Shown: positions 1 to 7,607 of the stretch, piece after piece
Numbering within the stretch: position 1 is the first letter of the stretch
Layout: each line of letters begins with the position of its first letter
Source of the DNA: Pseudomonas nitroreducens
GTDB lineage: Bacteria > Pseudomonadota > Gammaproteobacteria > Pseudomonadales > Pseudomonadaceae
DNA length: 64,000 bases
Assembly: GCF_024170165.1 (NCBI RefSeq)
Contig: NZ_JALJXP010000008.1
Coordinates: 248,001-312,000 of the forward strand
Direction of reading: 5' to 3'
Program-made: the position numbers and the translations under genes
Notes under the pieces: generated by a model
What the model saw: only the letters and a program-made list of their open reading frames with translations
Told to the model about the DNA's origin: nothing
Database searches by the model: none

Positions 1-746
1 ACCAGGGCGATGGCGGCGTTGATGTCGGTGAGGTTGTACTTGAAGCCCGGCTCCACCACCTGCGCCTGAGGTTTGCGGCCGTGGGTCAGGCGGTCGTAGG
101 CGTCGACGCCCAGGCCGTGGAACTTCAGGGTGCGCACGCGGTTGGCCAGGGCTTCGTCGTCGGTGACGAACATGGCGCCCTCGGCGCAGGTGAGGTTCTT
201 GATCGCGTGGAAGGAGAAGATCGCGGTGCCGGTCTGACCGACGGGGCGGCCGCGATAGGCGGTGCCGGCCGCGTGGGCGGCGTCCTCGATCACCGGGATC
301 GCGTGACGCAGCGCCAGTTCGTTGATCGGGTCCATGTCGCAGGCAGCGCCGGCATAGTGCACCGGAATGATGGCGCGGGTGCGCGGCGTGATTGCAGCCT
401 CGATGCGCGCGGCGTCGGTCATCAGGGTGTCGCGGTCGACATCGACGAACACCGGCGTGGCGCCCAGCAGGCTGATCATGTTGACGGTGGAGACCCAGGT
501 CTGCGACGGGGTGATCACCTCGTCGCCCGGGCCGATGCCCAGGGCCAGCAGCGCCAGGTGCATGCCGCCGGTGGCAGAGGACAGCGCCACGGCGTGGCGG
601 CAGCCGATCGACTCGGCGAACTTCTGCTCCAGTTCCGCGTTCTTCGGCCCGGTGGTGATCCAGCCCGAGCGCAGGACTTCATTGACTGCCTGGATCTCCT
701 CCTCGCCGATGCTGGGGCGGGAGAAGGGGAGGAAGGGCATTTCCAT
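1..746 (-). CDS. arnB: UDP-4-amino-4-deoxy-L-arabinose aminotransferase (3' end outside window)
   Basis: This PLP-dependent DegT/DnrJ/EryC1-family enzyme transaminates UDP-4-keto-pentose to UDP-L-Ara4N, the precursor for lipid A aminoarabinose and polymyxin resistance. The visible N-terminal ~248 residues begin [18 protein letters not shown] and contain [10 protein letters not shown], the [14 protein letters not shown] stretch, the DAAHAAGT region and [10 protein letters not shown], where the lysine is the PLP-binding residue. The ATG at 746 was chosen because GGA lies about 9 bases upstream and the N-terminus matches known ArnB proteins; a second ATG lies two codons inside. The C-terminal third is beyond the window edge. 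It is transcribed leftwards, presumably as first gene of an arn operon, with a PmrA/PhoP-type repeat at 808-824. Confidence 0.93.
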   Translation of the reverse strand, partial: MEMPFLPFSRPSIGEEEIQAVNEVLRSGWITTGPKNAELEQKFAESIGCRHAVALSSATGGMHLALLALGIGPGDEVITPSQTWVSTVNMISLLGATPVFVDVDRDTLMTDAARIEAAITPRTRAIIPVHYAGAACDMDPINELALRHAIPVIEDAAHAAGTAYRGRPVGQTGTAIFSFHAIKNLTCAEGAMFVTDDEALANRVRTLKFHGLGVDAYDRLTHGRKPQAQVVEPGFKYNLTDINAAIAL

Positions 747-790
747 GTGGTGTTCCAAAGGCCGTCACGGCTCTGTCAGGGGGTGAGAGA

Positions 791-824
791 ACGCTACGGG
801 GAAGATCGTTAAGAAGGCGTTAAG
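791..824 (-). promoter_or_regulatory. PmrA/PhoP-type box and -10 upstream of arnB
   Basis: On the minus strand the sequence reads CTTAAC-N5-CTTAAC (808-824), a perfect hexamer direct repeat with 11-bp periodicity. This is the architecture of PmrA/PhoP-family boxes (consensus near CTTAAT-N5-CTTAAT). A possible -10 (TAGCGT, 791-796) follows at a spacing that would put the repeat over the -35 region. The repeat lies 62 bp before the arnB start. That PmrA or PhoP binds here is inferred from how arn operons are usually controlled. Confidence 0.6.
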
Positions 825-936
825 TGGATGTCGTGATTCCGTTCGTCGGTCGAACTTGCGACACGCGACGCCCGAAGGAGTGATGGGAGGTGAGTGAACG
901 GTCTGAAAACGACCTGTCCGATGTCGGAAAACGCTG

Positions 937-965
937 TTGAACACTCGTTCATCCTTGGCTATGGT
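937..965 (+). promoter_or_regulatory. sigma70-like promoter of the aminotransferase-ABC operon
   Basis: TTGAAC (937-942), a 17-base spacer and TATGGT (960-965) form a good sigma70-type promoter. It lies about 60 bases before the ATG at 1026, and GAGG at about -11 serves as a modest ribosome binding site. It is the best promoter candidate for the rightward amino acid operon. Confidence 0.5.
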
Positions 966-1025
966 GGCCCAACGCTCCTGCGGACCCCTCTGCAGGACAT
1001 TCCGTCATTCGGATGAGGCCCTTGC

Positions 1026-3071
1026 ATGCGTTATTCGTCGCTTGTGGACAGGATGGTCGGACCCGGCGTCGCTGCCTGGGACATTCACTACGCCGCCATC
1101 GCCGCCCAGCGAGCCGGCCGCGACGTGATAGTGCTCAGCGTCGGCGACCCCGATTTCGCTACTCCGGACTTCATCACCGAGGCTGCCGTTTCCGCGTTGC
1201 GCGACGGCGACACCCACTACAGTGATGTAGCTGGCAAACCGGCACTGCGCCAGGCGATTGCCGCCTTGCATGAAGGGCGTTTCGGCCAGAAGACCGGTGC
1301 CGAAAACGTCATCGTCGTCGCTGGCGCTCAGAACGGCCTGTTTGCCGCGGCGATGTGCCTGCTGGAGAAGGGCGACGAGGTCATCACCTTCGACCCGGTC
1401 TACGTCACCTACGAAGCCACGCTGAAGGCCACCGGAGCGGTCCTGGTCGGGGTGCCTACCCGCCCGGAAAACGGTTTCCGCCCCCTGGCCGCCGACATTG
1501 CCGCAGCGATCACTCCGCGCACCCAGGCGATCTTCCTGGCCAACCCGAGCAATCCCACCGGTGTGGTGCTGACCCGTGATGAGCTGCTGGCCATCGCCGA
1601 GCTGGCCGCGGCCCACGACCTCTGGGTCGTGGTGGACGAGGTCTACGAGGGGCTGACCTTCGAGCGGGAGCACCAGAGCTTCGCCGCGCTGCCGGGCATG
1701 GCCGGGCGCACTCTGAGCCTGGGCAGCCTGTCGAAATCCCATGCCATGACTGGCTGGCGCGCGGGCTGGATCGTGGCCAACCCGACCCTGGTCGCGCACC
1801 TGGAAAACCTCGCGCTGAACATGTTCTACGGCTTGCCCGGCTTCGTGCAGGAGGCCGCGCTGGTGGCCGTGCGGCGTCACGAAGAGGTGGTCTCGGCGAT
1901 GCGCGAGATCTACCGCCGGCGCCGTGACCTGGTGGTCGCCGCGCTGAGCGATTGTCCACGGGTGAAGGTGCTGTCGCCCGAAGCCGGCATGTTCGTCCTG
2001 GTCGACGTGCGCGATACCGGCCTCAGTTCGCTGGACTTCTCCTGGCAGCTGTTCCATGCCACCGGCGTCTCCGTGCTCGACGCGGCGGCCTTTGGCCCGC
2101 AGGCGGATGGCTTCGTGCGGCTGTCGTTCGGGTTGAGCGACGAGAGCATGGCGGAGGCCTGTGCGCGGATCATCCGCTTCGTCGAATCGCTGCCGGCGAG
2201 TGCCAATCGCTCCGTAGGAGCGGACTCCGTCCGCGATATCCCGCGTGCCGAAGCTGATCGCGGGCGTAGTCCGCTCCTGCAAGAGCCGGCGCAGCCCGCG
2301 ACGAAGCCCGTCATCGAAGTGCGCGATATCCACAAGCGTTTCGGCGACTTCGAAGTGCTCAAGGGGGTGTCGCTGTCGGCCCGCGAGGGCGAGGTGATCT
2401 CGCTGATCGGCGCCAGCGGCTCGGGCAAGAGCACCCTGCTGCGCTGCATCAACATGCTGGAGATTCCCAACCAGGGCTCGGTCACCGTCAATGGCGAAAC
2501 CATAGCGCTGGCGCAGAACCGCCACGGCGAGCCGATGGTGGCCGACCAGAAGCAGCTCACGCGCATCCGCTCGCAGCTGGGCATGGTGTTCCAGAGCTTC
2601 AACCTGTGGCCGCACCGCACGGTGCTGGAGAACCTGATCGAGGCGCCGACCTTCGTCCTTCACGAGAGCAAGGCCGAGGCCCGCGAGCGCGCCGAGGCGC
2701 TGCTGGAACGTGTCGGCCTGGCCGAGAAGCGCCATGAATACCCGGCCTTCCTTTCCGGCGGCCAGCAGCAGCGCGTGGCCATTGCCCGTGCGCTGGCCGT
2801 GCGACCGAAAGTGATGCTGTTCGACGAGCCGACCTCGGCGCTCGACCCGGAGCTGGTGGGCGAAGTGCTGAAGGTGATCCGCTCGCTGGCGGAGGAAGGG
2901 CGGACCATGATCCTGGTCACCCACGAGATGGCCTTCGCCCGCGACGTTTCCAGTCACGTGGCGTTTCTCCACAAGGGCCTGATCGAGGAAGAGGGCACCG
3001 CCGAGGAAGTCTTCTCGCGGCCGCGCAGCGAGCGCTGCCGGCAGTTCGTCAACGCGCACCAGAATCGCTGA
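1026..3071 (+). CDS. Fusion protein: AruH-like arginine:pyruvate transaminase + amino acid ABC transporter ATPase
   Basis: The 681-residue protein has two complete halves. Residues 1-395 are a fold-type I aminotransferase that begins MRYSSLVDRM, with SVGDPDF, NPSNPTG and SLSKSHAMTGWR (PLP lysine K237). It closely resembles P. aeruginosa AruH, which transfers the arginine amino group to pyruvate; the P. putida D-lysine aminotransferase AmaC is a similar alternative. Residues ~426-681 are a HisP/ArtP-type ATPase with Walker A GASGSGKST (462-470), [33 protein letters not shown] and the H-loop THEMAFA. No Met occurs between the halves. Linker residues 397-419 are encoded by a REPIN-like repeat (2214-2280). 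Binding protein and permease genes follow. The arrangement suggests that uptake and the first catabolic step of a basic amino acid are made as one polypeptide. Confidence 0.9.
   Translation: MRYSSLVDRMVGPGVAAWDIHYAAIAAQRAGRDVIVLSVGDPDFATPDFITEAAVSALRDGDTHYSDVAGKPALRQAIAALHEGRFGQKTGAENVIVVAGAQNGLFAAAMCLLEKGDEVITFDPVYVTYEATLKATGAVLVGVPTRPENGFRPLAADIAAAITPRTQAIFLANPSNPTGVVLTRDELLAIAELAAAHDLWVVVDEVYEGLTFEREHQSFAALPGMAGRTLSLGSLSKSHAMTGWRAGWIVANPTLVAHLENLALNMFYGLPGFVQEAALVAVRRHEEVVSAMREIYRRRRDLVVAALSDCPRVKVLSPEAGMFVLVDVRDTGLSSLDFSWQLFHATGVSVLDAAAFGPQADGFVRLSFGLSDESMAEACARIIRFVESLPASANRSVGADSVRDIPRAEADRGRSPLLQEPAQPATKPVIEVRDIHKRFGDFEVLKGVSLSAREGEVISLIGASGSGKSTLLRCINMLEIPNQGSVTVNGETIALAQNRHGEPMVADQKQLTRIRSQLGMVFQSFNLWPHRTVLENLIEAPTFVLHESKAEARERAEALLERVGLAEKRHEYPAFLSGGQQQRVAIARALAVRPKVMLFDEPTSALDPELVGEVLKVIRSLAEEGRTMILVTHEMAFARDVSSHVAFLHKGLIEEEGTAEEVFSRPRSERCRQFVNAHQNR
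2214..2280. repeat. REPIN-like inverted repeat inside a coding sequence
   Basis: Two 24-base arms, 2214-2237 (starting GTAGGAGCGGACTCCG) and 2257-2280 (the reverse complement of GCAGGAGCGGACTACG plus eight more bases), are inverted copies matching at about 20 of 24 positions. They share the GTAGGAGCG core with the intergenic REPs at 16467, 25345 and 44063. The element is read in frame as VGADSVRDIPRAEADRGRS plus PLLQ, which links the aminotransferase and ATPase domains of the surrounding gene. Confidence 0.85.
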
Positions 3072-3140
3072 CCGATGCCGCGCTGTCGGCGCATCGATGA
3101 GCGTGACCCAACACTAAATAAAACAATGCAGGGGATCACG

Positions 3141-3926
3141 ATGAACAAGAAAGGTCTGTGCAATCTGATGGTGGGTGCGGCGATGCTGATGGCTGGCGTG
3201 GCGAGTGCCCACGCCGAGACGATCCGCTTCGCCCTGGCCGCCGAACCCTATCCACCGTTCTCGCAGAAGCAGCCCGATGGCAGTTGGGTCGGCTTCGAGC
3301 CGGATCTGATCCACAAGGTCTGCGCCGAGATGAAAGCCACTTGCGAAATCGACGAGGTGGCCTGGGACGGCATCATCCCCGCGCTGCTGGCGAAGAAGAT
3401 CGACGTGATCTTCAACTCGCTGTCGATCACCGATGAGCGCGAGAAGCAGATCGCCTTCAGCCGCCCCTACTACGACACCCCGGTGGCTGTCGCCGCGCCT
3501 CAGGCCGTGGACGTGCAGATCAGTCCCGAGGGCCTGAAGGGCAAGACCATCGGCGTACAGATCTCCACCGTCAGCTCCAACTACCTGAAGAAGTACTACG
3601 AGAAGATCGCCGACGTGCGCTACTACGACACCCAGGACTCGGTGAACGCCGACCTGGTGGCCGGGCGCATCGACCTGATGATGGCAGACGGCATCGCCGT
3701 GGCGTCCTTCGTCAAGTCGCCGGACGCCCAGGCCGCCGGCATCGTCAACAAGGGCGAGGTGAAGTACGACCCGGTGTTCGGCCGTGGCGTCGGTGCCGGC
3801 CTGCGCAAGGGCGATACCGAGCTGAAGGCGAAGATGGACGAGGCCATCGGCAAGTTGCTCGCCAGCGATGACTACAAGGCGCTGTCGGACAAGTACTTCG
3901 GCATGAGCGTCGCGCCCAAGCAGTGA
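3141..3926 (+). CDS. Basic amino acid ABC transporter, periplasmic binding protein (LAO/ArgT type)
   Basis: This 261-residue family 3 solute-binding protein captures an amino acid in the periplasm for the adjacent importer. The ATG at 3141 has GGGG 7 bases upstream and starts a clear signal peptide (MNKKGLCNLMVGAAMLMAG, cleavage after SAHA). The mature protein contains FALAAEPYPPF, VGFEPDL, a nearby cysteine pair (VCAEMKATC) and NSLSITDEREKQIAFS, as in LAO/HisJ proteins. The neighbouring AruH-like domain points to arginine, ornithine or lysine, but the ligand cannot be fixed from sequence. It lies 69 bases after the fusion gene and is separated from the first permease by a stable hairpin. Confidence 0.92.
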   Translation: MNKKGLCNLMVGAAMLMAGVASAHAETIRFALAAEPYPPFSQKQPDGSWVGFEPDLIHKVCAEMKATCEIDEVAWDGIIPALLAKKIDVIFNSLSITDEREKQIAFSRPYYDTPVAVAAPQAVDVQISPEGLKGKTIGVQISTVSSNYLKKYYEKIADVRYYDTQDSVNADLVAGRIDLMMADGIAVASFVKSPDAQAAGIVNKGEVKYDPVFGRGVGAGLRKGDTELKAKMDEAIGKLLASDDYKALSDKYFGMSVAPKQ

Positions 3927-3943
3927 TCCCGGCGTGAGCCGGA

Positions 3944-3966
3944 CCCGTGCCCGCCAAGGGCACGGG
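3944..3966 (+). promoter_or_regulatory. Intercistronic stem-loop between binding protein and permease genes
   Basis: CCCGTGCCC (3944-952), loop GCCAA and GGGCACGGG form a perfect 9-bp stem with no following T-tract. It begins 18 bases after the binding-protein stop codon. Such hairpins commonly protect the upstream mRNA from 3' exonucleases, which would give more binding protein than permease. That role is inferred from position. Confidence 0.55.
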
Positions 3967-3998
3967 ATGACCCTGAGCCTCCCATCCTGGAGACGGCC

Positions 3999-4709
3999 AT
4001 GCAAAGCATCTTCGACCTGATCGGCTTCGGTCCCACCGGCTGGGGCCCGGCCCTGCTCAAGGGGCTGCTGGTCACCCTGCAGATTTCCGTCGGCGCCTTC
4101 CTCGTCGGCCTGCTCATCGGCCTGGCCGCGGCCAGCGCCAAGATCAACGGCCCGCGCCCGCTGGCGATGCTCGCGCGCGGCTACACCACGTTGTGCCGGG
4201 CGGTGCCGGAACTGCTGCTGATCCTGCTGCTGTTCTACGTCGGCTCCATGGGCCTGAACCAGTTCTTCGAATGGCTCGGCTACGGCCAGGTGAAGCTCAA
4301 CGGCATGATGGTGGCCATCGTTGTGCTCGGCCTGGTGCAGGGCGCCTACGCCTCGGAAATCTTCCGTGGCGCCATCCAGTCGATTCCCTATGGGCAGATC
4401 GAAGCGGCGCGCGCCTACGGCATGCACGGCTTCGGCCTGTTCCGTCGGGTGACCCTGCCGATGATGGCGCCCAACGCGCTGGCCGGCATGGCCAACCTGT
4501 GGGTCAACCTGATCAAGGACAGCGCGCTGATCAGCGTGGTGGGCACCAACGAGCTGCTCTACACCGCCAAGCAGGCCGCCGGATCGACCCGTCACTACCT
4601 GACCTTCTACCTCACCGCGGCGGCGCTGTATTACGTGCTCACCGTGCTTTCCAACCTGTTCGCGGGCTACCTGGAGCGGCGCTTCCGCCGCTGGATTCCG
4701 GCGGTCTGA
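3999..4709 (+). CDS. Amino acid ABC transporter permease (HisQ/ArtQ type)
   Basis: This 236-residue inner membrane protein of the HisMQ/BPD_transp_1 family has about five hydrophobic segments. The EAA-loop motif that contacts the ATPase is seen as EAARAYGMHGFGLFRRVTLP, and CRAVPELLLILLLFY matches the family signature TxRxxPxLLxL. The ATG at 3999 follows GGAGACGGCC. It forms the importer with the permease 13 bases downstream, the binding protein upstream and the ATPase domain of the fusion protein. Confidence 0.92.
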   Translation: MQSIFDLIGFGPTGWGPALLKGLLVTLQISVGAFLVGLLIGLAAASAKINGPRPLAMLARGYTTLCRAVPELLLILLLFYVGSMGLNQFFEWLGYGQVKLNGMMVAIVVLGLVQGAYASEIFRGAIQSIPYGQIEAARAYGMHGFGLFRRVTLPMMAPNALAGMANLWVNLIKDSALISVVGTNELLYTAKQAAGSTRHYLTFYLTAAALYYVLTVLSNLFAGYLERRFRRWIPAV

Positions 4710-4722
4710 ACGAGGCGCGGCG

Positions 4723-5472
4723 ATGAACGAACACTGGTTATTCGTCTACGGAGCCCTGCTGCTCAAGGGCCTGGGCACCACCCTGGTGATCCTGCTGATA
4801 TCCGCCACGCTGGGCTTCGTGCTGGCGCTGGGTGTGGCGCTGGCGCGGATGTCGCGCAACTTCCTGGTCTCGCGCCTGGCGCTGGCGTACACCAGCGTGA
4901 TTCGCGGCACGCCGCTGCTGGTGCAGATCTACATCTTCTACTACGGCCTGGGCAGCCTGTTCGCGCAGTTCCCGCTGATTCGCGGCAGCTTCCTCTGGCC
5001 GTACCTGCGCGATGGCTTCTGGTACATCGTCATCGCGCTGATCCTCTCGGTCGGCGCCTATGTCGGCGAGGTGGTTCGCGGTGGTCTGAAAGCGGTGCCG
5101 CGCGGCGAGCTGGAAGCCGCCTCGGCGTTCGGCATGAACCGCACGCTGGTGCTCTACCGCGTGTGGCTGCCGCGGGCGATCCGCCTGCTGCTGCCGACCC
5201 TGGCGGGGGAGAGCGTGATGCTGCTCAAGTCCACCGCACTGGCTTCCACCATTGCCGTGGTCGACTTGCTCGGCGCCGCCAACGTGGTGCGCGCGCAGAC
5301 CTTCCAGGTCTACCAGCCGCTGCTGCTGGTAGCGGCGATCTACATCTGCCTGACCTTCATCATCGAGGCGTTGTTCGCGGTGCTGGAACGCACTACGCCG
5401 GTTCGCCGCGAGACGCCGAAGCCGACGCAGCGCTCTTGGCTGGGCAAGCGTCGGGCAAGGACGGCAGTTTGA
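4723..5472 (+). CDS. Amino acid ABC transporter permease (HisM/ArtM type)
   Basis: This 249-residue second permease of the same importer carries the N-terminal TTLVILLISATLGFVLALGVALARMS segment region, TSVIRGTPLLVQIYIFYYG and the EAA loop (ELEAASAFGMNRTLVLYRVW). It ends with a basic tail (KRRARTAV). It starts 13 bases after the preceding permease stop, so the two are almost certainly co-transcribed. It is the last gene of the rightward operon; the downstream TetR gene faces it. Confidence 0.92.
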   Translation: MNEHWLFVYGALLLKGLGTTLVILLISATLGFVLALGVALARMSRNFLVSRLALAYTSVIRGTPLLVQIYIFYYGLGSLFAQFPLIRGSFLWPYLRDGFWYIVIALILSVGAYVGEVVRGGLKAVPRGELEAASAFGMNRTLVLYRVWLPRAIRLLLPTLAGESVMLLKSTALASTIAVVDLLGAANVVRAQTFQVYQPLLLVAAIYICLTFIIEALFAVLERTTPVRRETPKPTQRSWLGKRRARTAV

Positions 5473-5571
5473 GATTTCGTGGCTCGCATGACGATCTTGC
5501 GAGCTAGAGCTGGATTAGGCGGGCGGCGCCCAACGACATCCAGCCGACGCGCAGCAGATCGTTGCCGTACT

Positions 5572-6195
5572 TCAGGCGTAAGCGCCGCGGCGGAGTCCCT
5601 CCACCCAGCAGCGGCTGAGTTCGAGGCCGTCGGCGGCGCTGAAGGTGGTCGGGTTCAGACACCACTCCAGCCACAGTCCGTCGAGCATGGCGGAGAGGCC
5701 GATGGCGGCCAGGCGCGGGCGCGCCACGCTGAAGCCTTCGGCGCTGGCGAGTTCGCTGATGAGTTTTTCCAGGATGGCGAGGTAGCTGTGGTAGCCGCGT
5801 TCGTGCGCCTCGTTCACTGGCGGCGAGTGGCGGATCAGGCTCCAGAACACTACCCAGGGGCTGAGCAGGTCGGGGTCCAGTACCTGGGGCGAGAAGGACC
5901 CGGTGAGGAAGGCTTCCATGCGCACGGCCGGGTCGTTGCCGACCGCGTCGACCTGCCGGTAGAGCGCCTGTGTGACCTCGCTGGCAAGGGTTTCGTAGGC
6001 CTGCGCGACCAGGGCGTCGATGCTGCCGAAGTGGTGGTTGACCAGGCCCACGGCGACGCCGGCTTCCTTGGCGATGCGGCGCACCGAAATGCCCGCGTGG
6101 CCATCGGCGACCAGGCACTTGAGGCAGGCGCGCACGAGGTGGTCGCGGCGTTCCTCGGGTGTGCTGCGCTGAGCTTTCTGGCGGGGGATATCCAA
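5572..6195 (-). CDS. TetR/BetI-type transcriptional repressor, TTG start
   Basis: This 207-residue regulator has an N-terminal TetR helix-turn-helix (ISVRRIAKEAGVAVGLVNHHF, about residues 36-56) and a BetI-like C-terminal ligand domain. No ATG fits the start. Codon TTG at 6195 has AGGA about 9 bases upstream and gives MDIPRQKAQRST, so it is taken as the start. It is divergent from the hydrolase gene at 6324 and convergent with the amino acid permease. A near-palindrome at 6221-6237 between the divergent genes is a plausible operator. Its effector is unknown; an amino acid or catabolite of the neighbouring operon is a guess. Confidence 0.85.
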   Translation of the reverse strand: MDIPRQKAQRSTPEERRDHLVRACLKCLVADGHAGISVRRIAKEAGVAVGLVNHHFGSIDALVAQAYETLASEVTQALYRQVDAVGNDPAVRMEAFLTGSFSPQVLDPDLLSPWVVFWSLIRHSPPVNEAHERGYHSYLAILEKLISELASAEGFSVARPRLAAIGLSAMLDGLWLEWCLNPTTFSAADGLELSRCWVEGLRRGAYA

Positions 6196-6220
6196 GGGTG
6201 GCGTCCTGTGTTGCGGGGTG

Positions 6221-6237
6221 CCGTACGTGGCGAACGG
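6221..6237. promoter_or_regulatory. Candidate TetR operator
   Basis: CCGTACG-TGG-CGAACGG is an inverted repeat with one mismatch between its 7-base arms. It lies 26 bases before the TTG start of the TetR gene and 87 bases before the divergent hydrolase gene, a typical place for an autoregulatory operator. No other copy was noticed nearby. Confidence 0.4.
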
Positions 6238-6323
6238 TTTCGATACTAGGAGGCGTCGCGGAAGATTTCCACGGGCGTTTTGGATAGAGAGCAGACACAG
6301 ACCAGACAGAGGAGGGAGGACAG

Positions 6324-7337
6324 ATGATCGAGGACGTTTCCTTTGCCGTACCCGGTGATTCCGGCACTGAGCTGCGTGTGTGCGCCTGGCGTATCGACAG
6401 CGGCAGGCCGGGGCCGAAGGTGCACCTGCAAGCGGGTGTACACGCTGACGAAATCGCCGGGATGCTGGTGCTTCACGAGCTGCTGCCGCGCCTGCGCGAT
6501 GCCGCCGAACGCGGTGCGCTCAATGGCAGCGTGACAGTCGTGCCGCAGGCCAATCCCATCGGCATCGGGCAGTTCCGCCAGGGGCGGATTCTCGGGCGCA
6601 ACCACGACTCGACCTCGCGCAATTTCAACCGTGGCTTCATCGCCTCGGCGGCCGCCAGCGGCACGCTGGACAACCTCACGCTGTGGCAGAAGCGCCTGGC
6701 CGAACTGGCCGCGCCGGCGGACATCGTGCTCGACCTGCACACCGACGACGAGGCCCTGCAATACGTCTACATCCACGAAGGCTTCTGGCCTGCCGCGCAG
6801 GACCTCGCCGCCGCGCTGCAAGCGGAGCTGGCGATCATCTGGGAAGGCGACGGCGACGGCGCGTTCGAAGAGGTGGTGATCGCGCCGTGGCTGGCTGAGC
6901 AGCGCTTCGCCGGGCGGTTGGTGGCGACGGTCGAGCTGCGCGGCCAGGGCGATGTGAGCGACGCACTGGCGCAGCAGGATGCCGAGGGGCTCTACCGCTT
7001 CCTCGGCGCCCGTGGCGTGGTGAGCGACGCCGCGCCGTTGCCGGAGTGGAAGGGCGTTGCCACGCCCATGGGCTTCATGGAAACCGTATTCGCTCCGGCG
7101 GCCGGCGTGCTGGTCTTCGAGCGCGAGCTGGGCGACTGGATCGAGGCGGGCGAACGCTTCGCGCGCATCATCGCCCGTCCCGGCGATGCCAGCAGCGAGC
7201 ACATCCTGCGCGCACCGCAGGGCGGGCTGCTCGCCACGCGCTATCGGGACCGGCTCATTCCGCAGGGAGCCATCGCCGCCAAACTGACGGGGAACGCGAC
7301 GTCCAGCACCTGGAGCTCCGGCGCGCTCGATCCTTGA
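6324..7337 (+). CDS. Succinylglutamate desuccinylase/aspartoacylase family zinc hydrolase
   Basis: This 337-residue protein of the AstE/ASPA family (M14-like metallocarboxypeptidase fold) cleaves N-acyl amino acids or similar amides. Zinc ligands are visible as H40 and E43 in QAGVHADEIAG and H139 in DLHTDDE; NPIGIGQ and NHDSTSRNFNRGF match the substrate-binding region. A strong GGAGGGAGGA ribosome binding site precedes the ATG. The C-terminal ~80 residues resemble the beta-barrel domain of the family (GVLVFERELGDWIEAGE). Linkage to a basic amino acid transporter and transaminase fits a role with N-acylated amino acids, but the substrate is not determined by sequence. Confidence 0.87.
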   Translation: MIEDVSFAVPGDSGTELRVCAWRIDSGRPGPKVHLQAGVHADEIAGMLVLHELLPRLRDAAERGALNGSVTVVPQANPIGIGQFRQGRILGRNHDSTSRNFNRGFIASAAASGTLDNLTLWQKRLAELAAPADIVLDLHTDDEALQYVYIHEGFWPAAQDLAAALQAELAIIWEGDGDGAFEEVVIAPWLAEQRFAGRLVATVELRGQGDVSDALAQQDAEGLYRFLGARGVVSDAAPLPEWKGVATPMGFMETVFAPAAGVLVFERELGDWIEAGERFARIIARPGDASSEHILRAPQGGLLATRYRDRLIPQGAIAAKLTGNATSSTWSSGALDP

Positions 7338-7388
7338 GGATTGATGAGATTGCCGGCGTGCTCGGAACTTTTCGCGCGCACAATCGGC

Positions 7389-7496
7389 TCCCTCTCCCTT
7401 CAGGGAGAGGGCTGGGGAGAGGGCAGACAGGCTGGCCGTGAAGTCGAGCTTGGCTCCGTTCCCCCTCCCTAACCCTCCCCCTGAAGGGGGAGGGGA
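7389..7496. repeat. CCCTCTCCC-type REP pair (inverted)
   Basis: The first copy (7389-7424) contains CCCTCTCCCTTCAGGGAGAG and the second (7460-7496) is an inverted, more C-rich version with CCCTAACCCTCCCCCTGAAG. Each copy can fold into a hairpin. The same family recurs at 14622-14758 and 25449-25563. The pair fills most of the 270-bp gap between the hydrolase gene and prfC. Confidence 0.8.
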
Positions 7497-7565
7497 CTGT
7501 TCGGAGCGAGGTGGTGCATCGAGCCAGACGAAAGCGAAATCACGCAGGAGTGGATTGGCACCCAC

Positions 7566-7596
7566 AAAAACGCCCGCACAAGGCGGGCGTTTTTTT
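7566..7596. terminator. Bidirectional terminator, prfC and upstream rightward gene
   Basis: CGCCCGC (7571-577), loop ACAAG and GCGGGCG (583-589) form a 7-bp GC stem. It is flanked by five A's on the left and seven T's on the right, so it can terminate transcription in both directions between the convergent hydrolase and prfC genes. Confidence 0.9.
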
Positions 7597-7607
7597 GAGC
7601 GGCGAAC

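Noticed and set aside
81-812. Long open frame on the + strand opposite arnB
   Set aside because: It is the antisense shadow of arnB. Its translation is rich in Ala/Gly/Arg/Val without family motifs, while the minus strand encodes a clear ArnB.
1005-3059. 684-codon open frame on the minus strand opposite the fusion gene
   Set aside because: It results from high GC with few stop codons. The + strand contains all aminotransferase and ABC motifs, and the minus-strand product has none.
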